From positions 1,488,001-1,552,000 of the forward strand of contig NZ_CP073066.1 of the NCBI RefSeq assembly GCF_018314255.1: 64,000 bases of DNA, read 5' to 3'. The stretch comes from Lentilactobacillus buchneri (GTDB taxonomy: Bacteria > Bacillota > Bacilli > Lactobacillales > Lactobacillaceae). A program made the position numbers and the translations under genes. Below, one piece after another: positions 27,377 through 36,214 of this stretch. How positions within the stretch are numbered: the first letter of the stretch is position 1; each line of letters begins with the position of its first letter. The notes under the pieces were generated by a model. It searched no databases. It saw only the letters and a list, made by a program, of their open reading frames with translations, and was not told the DNA's origin.

Positions 27377-27814
27377 ATGAAAAAAGAAGAAAAGCAGACC
27401 ATTTTCTGGGCAATCATCTCGTTGGTGGTTTTCCTGGCAGTGACTTGGTTGATGACATTGCCTTTCATGGCACTGAAAGCACCGGCCACGACTGGAGAAG
27501 CATTGCAGGTGACTTGGATTGCGATCGCCTTTTACGCGGCCACGTTGATTTTGGCCGCACTACGGGTTAAAATCAGCTATTATCTGCTGGCAGTGGTGAT
27601 CGCCATTTATTCGGTTGGCTTCGTGGGGATGATTTCGACGATGTTCCTGAATAGTGACGCGACGATTCTGGTCAAGCTGTTTGTGTCGGCGGTTGCCGCA
27701 TTTGGAATTGTCGTCAACGTCTATTGGTATATCTTGGCGTTCAGATTGAGAGCAGTGCTTCAACACGATACATTTCAACGGCGGATTAACAAGCAAAAAG
27801 GATTAAGAAGATAG
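27377..27814 (+). CDS. Four-helix membrane protein, hypothetical
   Basis: 145 residues, ATG behind GGAGGG. Four hydrophobic segments are seen (FWAIISLVVFLAVTWLM, VTWIAIAFYAATLILAAL, YYLLAVVIAIYSVGFVGMI, FGIVVNVYWYILAF), with a basic C-terminus (RRINKQKGLRR). No family motif recognised. Its stop is followed at once by the start region of the next gene, so the two are coupled. Confidence 0.75.
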   Translation: MKKEEKQTIFWAIISLVVFLAVTWLMTLPFMALKAPATTGEALQVTWIAIAFYAATLILAALRVKISYYLLAVVIAIYSVGFVGMISTMFLNSDATILVKLFVSAVAAFGIVVNVYWYILAFRLRAVLQHDTFQRRINKQKGLRR

Positions 27815-28294
27815 GTGACTAATTTGGAAAAAGATGCAGCAAGTTTCGTGGATGATTTGGTTAATGAAAAGATTGAAGGCAAATCTTTCACCAAGAAGCT
27901 CGACGACATCATGAAAGATCCGGCCAAAGTGATGCAGCCGGTGTATGACTACGTTGAGGAACAACTGAACTTAGGTAAGCTTGCATATGGCGAGGTCAAG
28001 GCATCCGATGAAGATGTTGCGATTCGTTTGGAAACCAACTTGATCAATTTACCATTCCAAGATGCCAAAGTTATCAGTAAAATGATGCAGGATCAAGAGA
28101 CATTGCCGGTGAATGTGTACCTGGTGATCAGTTCACCGTGGGTCAATAAATCCAGTTTGCGGATTGATGAGGTCGCCAGTGCCGATGACTACGTGGGCAA
28201 CGTCGCCAACTACTTGGATCAGATGAACAACTGGGTGGCTGAGCATTTGGATATGGTCAAAGAAAACCTTGAAAAGCAGCCTGAAGAAAAGTAG
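27815..28294 (+). CDS. Hypothetical soluble acidic protein
   Basis: Up to 159 residues. The start is either GTG 27815, directly after the preceding stop, or TTG 27824, which has AGGTG six bases upstream and is perhaps the better choice. The protein is acidic and helical with no membrane segment. Recognisable stretches are KKLDDIMKDPAKVMQPVYDY and SSPWVNKSSLRIDEV, but no domain could be named. Translationally linked to the upstream four-helix membrane protein, which suggests they work together. Confidence 0.75.
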   Translation: MTNLEKDAASFVDDLVNEKIEGKSFTKKLDDIMKDPAKVMQPVYDYVEEQLNLGKLAYGEVKASDEDVAIRLETNLINLPFQDAKVISKMMQDQETLPVNVYLVISSPWVNKSSLRIDEVASADDYVGNVANYLDQMNNWVAEHLDMVKENLEKQPEEK

Positions 28295-28310
28295 GCCAAT
28301 GAAAGATGCC

Positions 28311-28339
28311 TTGATGTTTTCATGGAAACGTGGCATAAT
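28311..28339 (+). promoter_or_regulatory. Promoter of a stand-alone RNA gene
   Basis: TTGATG (28311-28316), 17-base spacer, CATAAT (28334-28339). No start codon with a ribosome site follows. Confidence 0.7.
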
Positions 28340-28345
28340 ACTTGT

Positions 28346-28546
28346 ATGCGATGAGTCGAGAAATCACACAGCATTTATGCTGTTGCGCAAGCGATTAATG
28401 TGAATTCGAGCGGGACACAATTTAAGGCACAGATTTGCTGGTGTTTGACTTTAGCGGATTGTGGAATCCAAGAAGTCCATCTACTTTGGTAGGTGCCGTA
28501 ATAAAGAAGGTCGACTGGAGAAATCCGGTTGACCTTCTTTTTTTGC
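28346..28546 (+). ncRNA. Probable stand-alone structured RNA, about 200 nt
   Basis: Bounded by a good promoter and a strong terminator (AAAGAAGGTC / GACCTTCTTT, 28503-28512 with 28531-28540, inner GACTGG/CCGGTT, T7 tail). Internal pairings: ACAGCAT / ATGCTGT around TT (about 28368-28383), enclosed by TCGA..TCACA / TGTGA..TCGA; CACAAT / ATTGTG; and CATCTAC / GTAGGTG with one G-U pair. There is no substantial reading frame, and the next gene is convergent, so this is not a leader. Size and lay-out would allow 6S RNA, but the long closed stem of 6S was not found, so no family is assigned. Confidence 0.6.
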
Positions 28547-28625
28547 TAATTTTTATGAACAAATCGGCAAAACATCAATTGTTTATACTGATGGCTTGAT
28601 CGTTTTGACTTCGCACTGATTGGGA

Positions 28626-29576
28626 CTAAACATTCAAGATTAATTTTCCAACTATATGCCCTGTTTCACTGAGTTTATGCATTTCGCGGACATTCTCGGC
28701 ATTGAACTTGAGCTGAGTCGCAATCGATACTTTGAGTTTGCCGGCGCCGAGCTTATTGCTTAGAGTGGTGATCACGTCTTTATCGGGATGGGCGTTGATT
28801 TTTTCAAATGACACACCATATTTTTGACTGAGTTCTTCTGCCTGATCAGTGGTTTCAACAATCGAAATGATGCGCCCACCAGGCTTGACGACTTTGAAAG
28901 CATCTAGTTGGTTTTGACCGCCTAATGTGTCAAAGACTAAATCAACTTCTGGTGAGACTTTGGCAAAATCCTGTGTTTTGTAATCAATGACTTTATCAGC
29001 GCCAAGTCCTCTAACATAATTGTCGTTGGCAGCGCTCGTGGTCGTGATGACGTGAGCGCCGATGTGTTTGGCGAGTTGAATTGCCATGGAACCGACACCG
29101 CCTGAGCCGGCCAGTATTAAGACAGTTTGGCCAACTTTGAGGTGCCCGGCATCAAATAAAGCCTGCCAAGCAGTTGTGCCGGCAAGTCCCAGCCCAGCAG
29201 CTTCTTGAAAGGAGACGGTAATCGGTTTGTGGGCGGCTTGATCCGCGTCAATCGCATAAAACTCCGCATAGGTTCCGCGGTTGCTGGGCGTACCATAGCC
29301 GATCACGGCATCACCGACTTTGAAACCCGTCACCTTGGCACCGATTTTTGAGACGACACCAGCCATTTCTTGTCCCAAAATAATGGGAAAATCAAATGGG
29401 TAGCGTGCTTTCCTCAGGCCTTTACGAGTTTTCCAGTCAATCGGATTGACCCCGATACTGACAACTTTTACTAAGAGTTGATCATCATTAATGTTAGGAA
29501 TTGGCATTTTGGTTTCAGTTAGTTGATCTCGATCGCCGTAATCGTTAATCACGACGGCGTTCATTTGATTTGTCAT
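28626..29576 (-). CDS. NADP-dependent zinc-type alcohol dehydrogenase-like oxidoreductase
   Basis: 316 residues, ATG behind GAGGTG. It has a GroES-like N-domain (VKVVSIGVNPIDWKTRKG, GQEMAGVVSKIG) and a Rossmann domain with LILAGSGGVGSMAIQLAKHIGA. Zinc-ligand cysteines are absent, so it belongs to the quinone oxidoreductase-like, zinc-free MDR group. It likely reduces quinones or enones with NADPH; the substrate is unknown. Single leftward gene. Confidence 0.92.
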   Translation of the reverse strand: MTNQMNAVVINDYGDRDQLTETKMPIPNINDDQLLVKVVSIGVNPIDWKTRKGLRKARYPFDFPIILGQEMAGVVSKIGAKVTGFKVGDAVIGYGTPSNRGTYAEFYAIDADQAAHKPITVSFQEAAGLGLAGTTAWQALFDAGHLKVGQTVLILAGSGGVGSMAIQLAKHIGAHVITTTSAANDNYVRGLGADKVIDYKTQDFAKVSPEVDLVFDTLGGQNQLDAFKVVKPGGRIISIVETTDQAEELSQKYGVSFEKINAHPDKDVITTLSNKLGAGKLKVSIATQLKFNAENVREMHKLSETGHIVGKLILNV

Positions 29577-29694
29577 TTAATCACCTCGACAATATCATAA
29601 CAGGTAATGAAGTTGATGAAAAATCAAAAGGATTGTGTACAATCTAATTGACTTTCCGGCTCAGAAGTTTAGGATAAGGAAGAGAGGTGAGAAA

Positions 29695-30051
29695 ATGAAA
29701 TTAACAATTACAGATGCAGCATTAACACAACTCAAGAAAGTCTTTCCTGCCAATAGCAAGCTGTTGCTCAGCTTTGACGATGGCGTCGGGCCATTCTCGA
29801 AAGTTGGCGTTTGCTCGTTGGACACCAGCTATGACGTGATTGCCGTTGACCAGGACGCCAAGGTACCGGATTATGACGCAAAATTATCAGCCAATACCGG
29901 CGACTGGTACTTCAAGGGTTACAGCAAGATTTACCTCGATGAAGATATGAAACTCGACTACAAGAACAATCAAGTTGTTTTGAGTGGTGAGAGTGGGATT
30001 ATGGATAGTAATATTGAATTGAAGGATCTAACAAAGCAGAGTTTGGAATAA
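29695..30051 (+). CDS. HesB/IscA-fold iron-sulfur biosynthesis family protein
   Basis: 118 residues from ATG 29695 (MKLTITDAALTQLKK), with GAGAGGTGAG upstream; the open frame begins 20 codons earlier without a ribosome site. The length and the start pattern (K-x-T-I-T-x-x-A) fit the YneR/HesB-like PF01521 group common in lactobacilli. The three cysteines of true A-type Fe-S carriers are missing; only one Cys (VCSLDTS) is seen, so a cluster-carrier role is doubtful. Confidence 0.82.
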   Translation: MKLTITDAALTQLKKVFPANSKLLLSFDDGVGPFSKVGVCSLDTSYDVIAVDQDAKVPDYDAKLSANTGDWYFKGYSKIYLDEDMKLDYKNNQVVLSGESGIMDSNIELKDLTKQSLE

Positions 30052-30114
30052 CAAGCGCTTATACTCTGGAAGCTGCTTGTTATTCCACAATTCGGATAGG
30101 TAGCTTTGAGGTGT

Positions 30115-30164
30115 AAAAAAGGGCCAAGGTATCGCTAACAAGCAGCGTTACCTTGGCTCTTTCT
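30115..30164. terminator. Bidirectional terminator
   Basis: Stem GCCAAGGTA / TACCTTGGC (30123-30131 with 30149-30157) with inner CGCT/AGCG pairing, flanked by A-run and T-run. It serves the HesB-like gene and the convergent TMEM175 gene. Confidence 0.85.
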
Positions 30165-30196
30165 GTGTTTTAAATAGTCACCGAGCACATTCAAGT

Positions 30197-30775
30197 TCAA
30201 ATCCGCTTAGCGGCATCCTCAATCTTCCGATAAGGCATCACCCAAAGCAACATGACGATAAATGTCCCGATCATCCCAAACTCGTGCCAGTAAAATGAGA
30301 TGAGAAAGACCGCGATGAATGCGACCAGCGTGTAAATACTTTTTGGATCTCGTTTAAGCGATGCGACCAGCGGCTTGACTGACTTGTTGGCCCGCACCAA
30401 ACTCACTCGCAGCAGGTTCCACGAAAGATTAATACAGATGAATAACAGCGTGTAAAGTTGGGAGCCAAACAGGCTGTTGGGATCATTGTCAACAATTGCA
30501 GTCGTAAACGGCACAAACGATAAGAAAAATAGTAAAACGGTGTTTGACCAGATCACAAAGCCGTCAATTGATTTGACCAGTAAGAACATGTGATGATGGT
30601 TCCCCCAAACGATTGCCAGTAAGAAGAATGAAATCGCATAGGACATCAGCTCTTCGCGAATTCCCCAGAATCCATGCCAGCTGAGCTTTTCTGGTGGATT
30701 TAATTCCAAGACCAGAACGGTCATGATAATCGGGACAATGGCGTCAGTGAATGCTTCCAGCCGATTCTTTTTCAA
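30197..30775 (-). CDS. TMEM175-family (DUF1211) potassium channel-like protein
   Basis: 192 residues from a TTG start with GAGGGGGG upstream. Helix 1 carries the family signature R-x3-F-[ST]-D (RLEAFTDAIVPIIMTVLVLE). Six membrane helices are expected and seen, including WGNHHHMFLLVKSIDG and WSNTVLLFFLSFVPFTTAIV. Bacterial members form potassium-permeable tetramers. Stand-alone leftward gene. Confidence 0.9.
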   Translation of the reverse strand: MKKNRLEAFTDAIVPIIMTVLVLELNPPEKLSWHGFWGIREELMSYAISFFLLAIVWGNHHHMFLLVKSIDGFVIWSNTVLLFFLSFVPFTTAIVDNDPNSLFGSQLYTLLFICINLSWNLLRVSLVRANKSVKPLVASLKRDPKSIYTLVAFIAVFLISFYWHEFGMIGTFIVMLLWVMPYRKIEDAAKRI

Positions 30776-30978
30776 ATTCGTCCCCCCTCGAAGTCTCTTT
30801 AATACAAGGATACAATAATTTCGCAGTGAATGGTTCTTTGGCGACTTCGATTAAATATGCAATTATTTTTCGATAAATCGGTTACATCAAGGGAATGAAA
30901 TTGACTTTATACAGGTTGAAAAGTTAAAATAGAATAAGTATTTTAATCAAGAATTCATTTAACTGTGGAGGCACGTTT

Positions 30979-32385
30979 ATGTCATTATTAGCTCGTATTT
31001 TTCGCCGAGAGCAATTAGATCGTTATCTTGAGACTGACAAGAAATTCATTAAGACTATGTCAGCCTTTGATCTGATTGCCCTGGGGATTGGTGCCGTGAT
31101 TGGTACTGGTATTTTTATTCTTCCCGGGACGGTTGCCGCAACCAAAGCCGGTCCTGGTATTATTATTTCATTCATCGTTGCTGCAATTGTCTGTTCAACT
31201 GCCGCCATGTGTTACGCAGAATTTGCTTCGGCCCTGCCGGTTGCCGGAAGTGCCTATTCTTACGGGAATCTGGTCTTTGGTGAAATCATTGGCTGGATCC
31301 TCGGCTGGGCGTTAATTCTGGAGTATGTCTTAGCCGTAGCTGCGGTTTCCAGTGCTTGGGGCGCCTACTTCCAGTCGTTTTTGGCAGGCTTTCACATCGG
31401 CTTTCCAAAAGCGATCTCCGGGCCGTTCGTCCCAAGTCAGGGGACGTATGGGAATCTGATTGCCATCATCATTGTGGTGCTGATTTCGTGGATGTTGAAC
31501 CAAGGGATGCGTTCATCGGTTCGGCTCAACAACATCATCGTGGTTGTTAAAATTGGTATTATCCTGTTATTCATCGTAGTTGGCCTATTCTACATTAAGC
31601 CATCAAATTGGCATCCATTTTTACCATTTGGCTGGCATAGTGCCCACGGTGGTGTGCTTGGCGGAGCCGCTGCCGTCTTCTTTGCCTACCTTGGTTTTGA
31701 CGCGGTTTCCAGTTCCGCAGCTGAAGTGAAGAACCCTAAGAAGAACATGCCGATTGGAATTATTGGGACATTGATTGTTGCAACGATCCTTTATGTCGGG
31801 GTGTCAATCGTTTTGACCGGGATGGTTTCTTACACCAAGTTAAACGTTTCTGATCCGGTTGCTTTTGCCTTGCAATTTGTTCATTTGAACTGGGTTGCCG
31901 GGATTATTTCCCTTGGTGCCCTAGCTGGAATGTTCACCATGATGGTCACGATGATCTACAGTTCATCACGGTTGATTTATTCCATCGGCCGCGATGGTCT
32001 CCTGCCAAAATTCCTGGGCAAGCTTGATAAAAAGGGCAGTCCCAGAAATAGTATGATTACCATTACAATCATCATTGCCTTCATGGGCGGTTTCGTGCCG
32101 CTGGAGCAACTAACCAACCTGGTTAACATTGGGACGTTGATTGCCTTTCTGTTCGTTTCATTTGGGATTATTCCATTACGACGGAACAAAGAAATTCAAA
32201 ACCACCATGGCTACCAAGTGCCATGGTACCCAGTATTGCCAATCGTTTCCGGTCTGTTGTGCATGCTGATGCTGTCACAATTGCAGGCTGAGACGTGGAT
32301 TGCTTCTGGCATCTGGTTCGCCTTTGGGCTGGTTCTTTACTTCAGTTATGGGATTCGTCATAGCCAACTGGGTAAAAGTAATTAA
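30979..32385 (+). CDS. APC-family amino acid permease (cationic amino acid transporter type)
   Basis: 468 residues, 12 membrane helices, ATG behind TGGAGG. The N-terminus DLIALGIGAVIGTGIFILPG is the APC substrate-binding helix-1 motif. ALILEYVLAVAAVSSAW and FFAYLGFDAVSSSAAEVKNP match the CAT/YfnA group. It imports an amino acid, probably by proton coupling; specificity is not evident. Monocistronic. Confidence 0.94.
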   Translation: MSLLARIFRREQLDRYLETDKKFIKTMSAFDLIALGIGAVIGTGIFILPGTVAATKAGPGIIISFIVAAIVCSTAAMCYAEFASALPVAGSAYSYGNLVFGEIIGWILGWALILEYVLAVAAVSSAWGAYFQSFLAGFHIGFPKAISGPFVPSQGTYGNLIAIIIVVLISWMLNQGMRSSVRLNNIIVVVKIGIILLFIVVGLFYIKPSNWHPFLPFGWHSAHGGVLGGAAAVFFAYLGFDAVSSSAAEVKNPKKNMPIGIIGTLIVATILYVGVSIVLTGMVSYTKLNVSDPVAFALQFVHLNWVAGIISLGALAGMFTMMVTMIYSSSRLIYSIGRDGLLPKFLGKLDKKGSPRNSMITITIIIAFMGGFVPLEQLTNLVNIGTLIAFLFVSFGIIPLRRNKEIQNHHGYQVPWYPVLPIVSGLLCMLMLSQLQAETWIASGIWFAFGLVLYFSYGIRHSQLGKSN

Positions 32386-32397
32386 AAATTTGCATCA

Positions 32398-32438
32398 AAA
32401 AAAGCTTGCGACAAGATATTGTCAGCAAGCTCTTTTTT
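32398..32438. terminator. Bidirectional terminator
   Basis: Stem GCTTGC-GACAA / TTGTC-a-GCAAGC with GATA loop (32404-32430), A-run before and T6 after; between two convergent genes. Confidence 0.88.
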
Positions 32439-32463
32439 ATACATCCAGATTATTGGTCAAAAC

Positions 32464-33657
32464 TCATCGATACATGACCAGATTTCGGTGCAGGGTGTTC
32501 CACAAGACAATTAACCCCATCAGGACTAATAAAACGGCGCTGGTGGCGATGATAAACAGGGCGGTGTACGAAGACATCTCAATTATCAAACCACCGAACA
32601 GCGGCCCCAACGCCCGGCCTGCGGAGGCCCAGGATTGAATCAGTCCCTGGTAACGTCCTTTGGCCTCAACCGGGGTCAGCGTGTTAACCAACGCTGGAAT
32701 AGTCGGCAGGGCAGTCGCTTCGCCAATTGTCAAAGTGACCATTGCCAGCACGAAGAAGGGGTAGGTTTTGGCAAAAATCAGCACGACAAACGACATCGAC
32801 ATCAAGAAAACGCCGAGAAAGACTTCAAAAATCATGTTTTCATGGTAGCGGGAAATCCAATTGATGATGATTTGACTGATGACAATCACGCCACCGTTGA
32901 TCGTCCACAGGAAGCTGTAGTTGCGCAGCGGGATGCCGATACCGGTCATATAGACCGACAGGTTGGAGACCCATTGCTGGTACATGATCCAAATAATGAA
33001 TAATGACAGGAAAAAAGCAAACAGCATAATGGCATTGGGCTTTGGCAAATTTTTGGAGCTCCAAGTGGTCTTTTCGGTGTCGGAAACTTTTTTACGTGAT
33101 TTGTTGGCAGCCGGTTTGAATTTGACCAGAACGATGAGCAGGAAAACGACGAACAAAGCCGTGGCGACAACGAACATCAAAGTTACACTGATGCTGTAGA
33201 TGAAGCCGACCAAAGAGGTCCCGATAACGATTCCCAAATTCTGGGCGAAGTATAGCATGTTAAAAACATAGCGGCTATCTTGAGATTGAATACTGGTTCC
33301 AATGGAGTTGACCACGGCCACGTTCCAGCCACCGGAAATCCCGTTGAAAAATAGGATGATTCCAAATGCCGGCCAACCATGGAAAAAGACCAGCAGAATC
33401 AAAGTCAGCGTGGTTGCGGCAACGCCACCAATCAGTAGATGATAGGGGTTCTTGCGGTCATATAGGTACCCGCCAAGGTAACTGCCAAGCACACTGGCAA
33501 GGGAGTTAAACAACAGGACAACTCCGATCAGGGTGAGTGAAACACCAAGCCGATCGTGCAGGTACACACTGGTTAACGGCCAGACAAAGCTCATCCCGAC
33601 ACTACTGAACATGGCCCCAATGATCAGCCATTTTAAATTCATTTCTTTTGCGGGCAT
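32464..33657 (-). CDS. MFS transporter (MdtG/YttB-like)
   Basis: 397 residues, 12 helices, AGAAGG before the ATG. MFS motif A is present as GGYLYDRKNP and, in the second half, GRYQGLIQSWASAGRALGPL, typical of multidrug-type DHA1 transporters. A long central cytoplasmic loop is rich in Lys and Arg (NKSRKKVSDTEK). The substrate is unknown. Single leftward gene. Confidence 0.92.
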   Translation of the reverse strand: MPAKEMNLKWLIIGAMFSSVGMSFVWPLTSVYLHDRLGVSLTLIGVVLLFNSLASVLGSYLGGYLYDRKNPYHLLIGGVAATTLTLILLVFFHGWPAFGIILFFNGISGGWNVAVVNSIGTSIQSQDSRYVFNMLYFAQNLGIVIGTSLVGFIYSISVTLMFVVATALFVVFLLIVLVKFKPAANKSRKKVSDTEKTTWSSKNLPKPNAIMLFAFFLSLFIIWIMYQQWVSNLSVYMTGIGIPLRNYSFLWTINGGVIVISQIIINWISRYHENMIFEVFLGVFLMSMSFVVLIFAKTYPFFVLAMVTLTIGEATALPTIPALVNTLTPVEAKGRYQGLIQSWASAGRALGPLFGGLIIEMSSYTALFIIATSAVLLVLMGLIVLWNTLHRNLVMYR

Positions 33658-33849
33658 GTAGTTGACCTTCTTTCATTCGAATTTTTGCGCCAACGTCCAG
33701 TGTATCAAAAAAGTGACCTGAATGGGGAAATAATTACTATAGTAAGCGTTAACAATTGTAAGTGCTGTTGGATGGACTTACCGATTTAAATCACATATCA
33801 TTAAGTTGTTGGATGAAGGATTGGATTTGTTAAATAGGAGGAATTATAT

Positions 33850-34275
33850 ATGGCTGTTGACGGATCACTTTATCATACTGAAGTTGTTAATGAACATGGA
33901 TTAGTTGGTGAAAGTTTCGTCCGGGGCAACGAAGGATTAGCTCTTGGCGTAAGCAGTTCATTGATTAACAGTCCAGGAACCAACCCTGAGCAATTTATCG
34001 GCTTTGCGTTGAGTACCTGCTTTAACGCAACCATCGGTTTAGTGGAGCGGGGACATAATCTCAAACCGGATACAGTTATTCATACTGCAGTCGATAACTT
34101 GAAGGATACTACCGGTTATAAATTTGTGGTGCGCTGTCAAATTCTGTTCCATGAATTAGATAACGAACAGGCACAACAAATGGTCGACGAAGCACTGGAT
34201 ACCTGCCCAGTTGCGAAATTACTTAAGGCTAATGAGAATGTTACTTTTGAAGTGGTTGACAAATTCAGCTTCTAA
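33850..34275 (+). CDS. OsmC/Ohr-family peroxide-detoxification protein
   Basis: 141 residues, ATG behind TAGGAGG. The two redox cysteines are in place: ALSTCFNATI and LDTCPVAKLL. NSPGTNPEQFIGFAL is the Ohr-type N-terminal active-site loop. Ohr enzymes reduce organic hydroperoxides in the cytoplasm using dihydrolipoamide; this would fit the lipoate ligase at 26268, though the genes are 6.5 kb apart. Monocistronic. Confidence 0.92.
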   Translation: MAVDGSLYHTEVVNEHGLVGESFVRGNEGLALGVSSSLINSPGTNPEQFIGFALSTCFNATIGLVERGHNLKPDTVIHTAVDNLKDTTGYKFVVRCQILFHELDNEQAQQMVDEALDTCPVAKLLKANENVTFEVVDKFSF

Positions 34276-34279
34276 GAGT

Positions 34280-34402
34280 GCGACAAGAGCCGGTTAGCTT
34301 TTGAGCATTAGTGTGATAACGGCAGTCAACGCTCGTTTTGCGTTGACTGCCGTTATCGGACTAAGCGGAGAAAGCTGGCTCTGGGAGCACGTTTTCACTA
34401 TA
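34280..34402. repeat. Intergenic hairpin element after the OsmC/Ohr gene
   Basis: Begins a few bases after the stop codon with GTGCGACAAG. It has a perfect 18-bp inverted repeat (34315-34332 with 34340-34357, core ATAACGGCAGTCAACGC), then GCGGAGAAAGCTGGCT and a degenerate GCACGTTTTCACTA copy of the module seen at 3846, 40317 and 40431. Confidence 0.8.
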
Positions 34403-34450
34403 GAAAAGCAAATTACTTTCAAGCATCAATCACAACCAAACACCACAAAC

Positions 34451-34484
34451 TAAAAAAACGGATGCCCACCCGGACATCCGTTTT
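34451..34484 (-). terminator. Terminator of the NlpC/P60 gene
   Basis: Read on the minus strand: ACGGATG / CATCCGT stem (34458-34464 with 34475-34481) followed by a T7 run. Confidence 0.88.
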
Positions 34485-34510
34485 CCTATCTAACGATTGA
34501 TATAAATAGA

Positions 34511-35005
34511 TTAGTCATCGTAACTCAAAGTAGCTGGGCGTGAAAAGCCAACCACATGCCACCAGGGTGAGTAAACTTTTTCAGTAATCACACCGCGGTT
34601 TTGTGAATCGATCATCTTACCGTTACCAATGTACATACCAACGTGTGAGATGCTGTGCTTGCTGCCGCCGAAGTATACTAAATCACCTTTTTTGATGTTG
34701 CTCTTTGAAACTTTCTTGGTACCGTTGTATTGTGCTTGGGCAGTTCTTGGAATTGACTTCTGAATTGAGTGCTTATAAACGTACTTGGTGAAACCTGAGC
34801 AATCAAAGTGAGTAGGACCAACTGCACCGTAAACATAGCTGGCACCGAGATGTTTCTTGGCAACCTTCAAGACCTTTGAATATGATTGGTCTGAAGAGCT
34901 TGCACTGGCTGTATTAGCTGAAGTATAAGCAGATACAGCGAATGCGAATAAGGCTGCGAGCAACAATAATGGTTTTAAAGCTGATTTAATAATACTGTGT
35001 GACAA
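34511..35005 (-). CDS. Secreted NlpC/P60 peptidoglycan endopeptidase
   Basis: 164 residues from a TTG start with AAGGAG eight bases upstream. Signal peptide of about 36 residues ends near TSANTASA. The single catalytic domain has Cys in THFDCSGFTKYVY and His in SISHVGMYIGNG, with the third polar residue further on; GDLVYF completes the signature. These enzymes cut D-gamma-Glu/diamino-acid bonds in wall peptides. There is no wall-binding domain. It is 36 bp downstream of the GH25 lysozyme gene, so the two probably form a wall-turnover operon. Confidence 0.93.
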   Translation of the reverse strand: MSHSIIKSALKPLLLLAALFAFAVSAYTSANTASASSSDQSYSKVLKVAKKHLGASYVYGAVGPTHFDCSGFTKYVYKHSIQKSIPRTAQAQYNGTKKVSKSNIKKGDLVYFGGSKHSISHVGMYIGNGKMIDSQNRGVITEKVYSPWWHVVGFSRPATLSYDD

Positions 35006-35041
35006 GATGAGTACTCCTTTATATTTCGTCGTTTAGTTAAA

Positions 35042-35947
35042 TTAGTCAGTTACGTATGCTTTATTAGCTGTGATGTAATTTCCATTAGTGAGTTGGAAGC
35101 GATAAGCGCCGCCGTTTGAACGAGTGATTGATTTAACTGAAAGCTTCTTGCCAGCAGTAATCTTTGAAACCCGAGTTTTGAAATTAGCATCGTGATATTG
35201 ATAGATGTTTTTGGAAGCTGTGACTTCTTTATCACTTGGTAGTGATGTGAAGTAGGTTGGCTTAGCCGCATCGGCTGATGAAGTCTTGAGCCAGGAATTA
35301 ACAGTTGAGCTGTCGACGACCTTGCTCAAATCAACGTTGCCGCTGATTCCGCTTAAGCTTCCCTTTGAAGTGTATTGCCAAAGGTCGGTTGAAACGTTTG
35401 GCTTAGCGGAATAATTTGCAATCCATGATCCATCAAACTTGGAATAGTTGATTTTGTGAACGTTGACGTAGTTTTGATATGAGTAGTAAACCAAAGGCTT
35501 ATTGGTTAACTTTCTCATCTGTGCCAGCCAAGCGTTGACGTAGGATTGTTCCGAACCCTTACCTTTTCGATGTTCGTTGTCCAAAACGTAGAAACGTGCT
35601 TTGGAACTTGATCGCTTGTAAAAGTCCTTGGCTTCTTTTTTGGCATCGGCCACGCTGCTGAACTCTGCGTAACCATATTGACCAAATGGTACTTTATATT
35701 TATATGCGCCGTTAGCGTTGATATCTTTTTGAGTATCGATTCTGAAATCTGCATCGCCGGTGTCACCGTGTTGGACCCGGATGATCGCAAATTTTAATTG
35801 CTTGGAGGCTTTGCTCCAGTTGATGCTTCCTTGATACTGAGAAACATCAGCAATTTTTGTCTTGGCAGCTGATGCGTTTGTCGCAAAAGTAAATGCTGCC
35901 AGGGCACCCATTAATAGGCCGGCTATTTTTTTAAATTTCAATGTCAT
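35042..35947 (-). CDS. Secreted GH25 lysozyme with C-terminal wall-binding domain
   Basis: 301 residues, ATG behind GAGGAGGA. Signal peptide ends near residue 27 (NASA). The GH25 fold runs from KIADVSQYQGSINW (catalytic Asp region) through FYVLDNEHRKGKG (D-x-E catalytic pair) to DLWQYTSKGSLSG. After a linker, residues about 235-301 form one beta module (NIYQYHDANFKTRVSK...RFQLTNGNYITANKAYVTD), clearly related to the module in the B12-regulated surface protein at 8362. It cleaves N-acetylmuramic acid-GlcNAc bonds. Confidence 0.94.
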   Translation of the reverse strand: MTLKFKKIAGLLMGALAAFTFATNASAAKTKIADVSQYQGSINWSKASKQLKFAIIRVQHGDTGDADFRIDTQKDINANGAYKYKVPFGQYGYAEFSSVADAKKEAKDFYKRSSSKARFYVLDNEHRKGKGSEQSYVNAWLAQMRKLTNKPLVYYSYQNYVNVHKINYSKFDGSWIANYSAKPNVSTDLWQYTSKGSLSGISGNVDLSKVVDSSTVNSWLKTSSADAAKPTYFTSLPSDKEVTASKNIYQYHDANFKTRVSKITAGKKLSVKSITRSNGGAYRFQLTNGNYITANKAYVTD

Positions 35948-36180
35948 GAATAGTCCTCCTCTAAAAACTTACAAGAACAATTATATGAAATGAATGCTAC
36001 CAACCAGTATCAGGATTGTTTCATAAATGTTAAGAAAAATTTCACACTTTCTTCGTATTTGTGTGAGTCGCGTGGTGACGGCAATGGTTACGGTAATCTA
36101 ATTTGAAAAAAGCGGCTAATTTATTGGATATATTTGTCAATTTGCCCGCATTACAGGACAAATTCAGTGCAATCGGCTGC

Positions 36181-36214
36181 TTTGTTACAGGTTAAGGGGG
36201 TCAAGTGTAACAAA
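36181..36214. promoter_or_regulatory. Inverted repeat, possible operator upstream of yfhO-like gene
   Basis: TTTGTTACA (36181-36189) and TGTAACAAA (36206-36214) form a perfect 9-bp inverted repeat with a 16-bp gap, in the 400-bp intergenic region between the GH25 and YfhO genes. A second inverted repeat, GATTTTCG / CGAAAATC around 36313-36334, lies just before the YfhO ribosome site. Nothing else could be named in this gap, apart from a TATAAT near 36280. Confidence 0.4.

Noticed and set aside
28346-28546. T-box leader because of GGTAGGTGCCG
   Set aside because: It lacks the AGGGTGG-ACCGCG core, and the next gene is convergent, so there is nothing for a leader to control.
30979-32385. Glutamate/GABA antiporter (GadC) of an acid-resistance system
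   Set aside because: The APC motifs fit the cationic amino acid transporter/YfnA group, and no decarboxylase gene adjoins.
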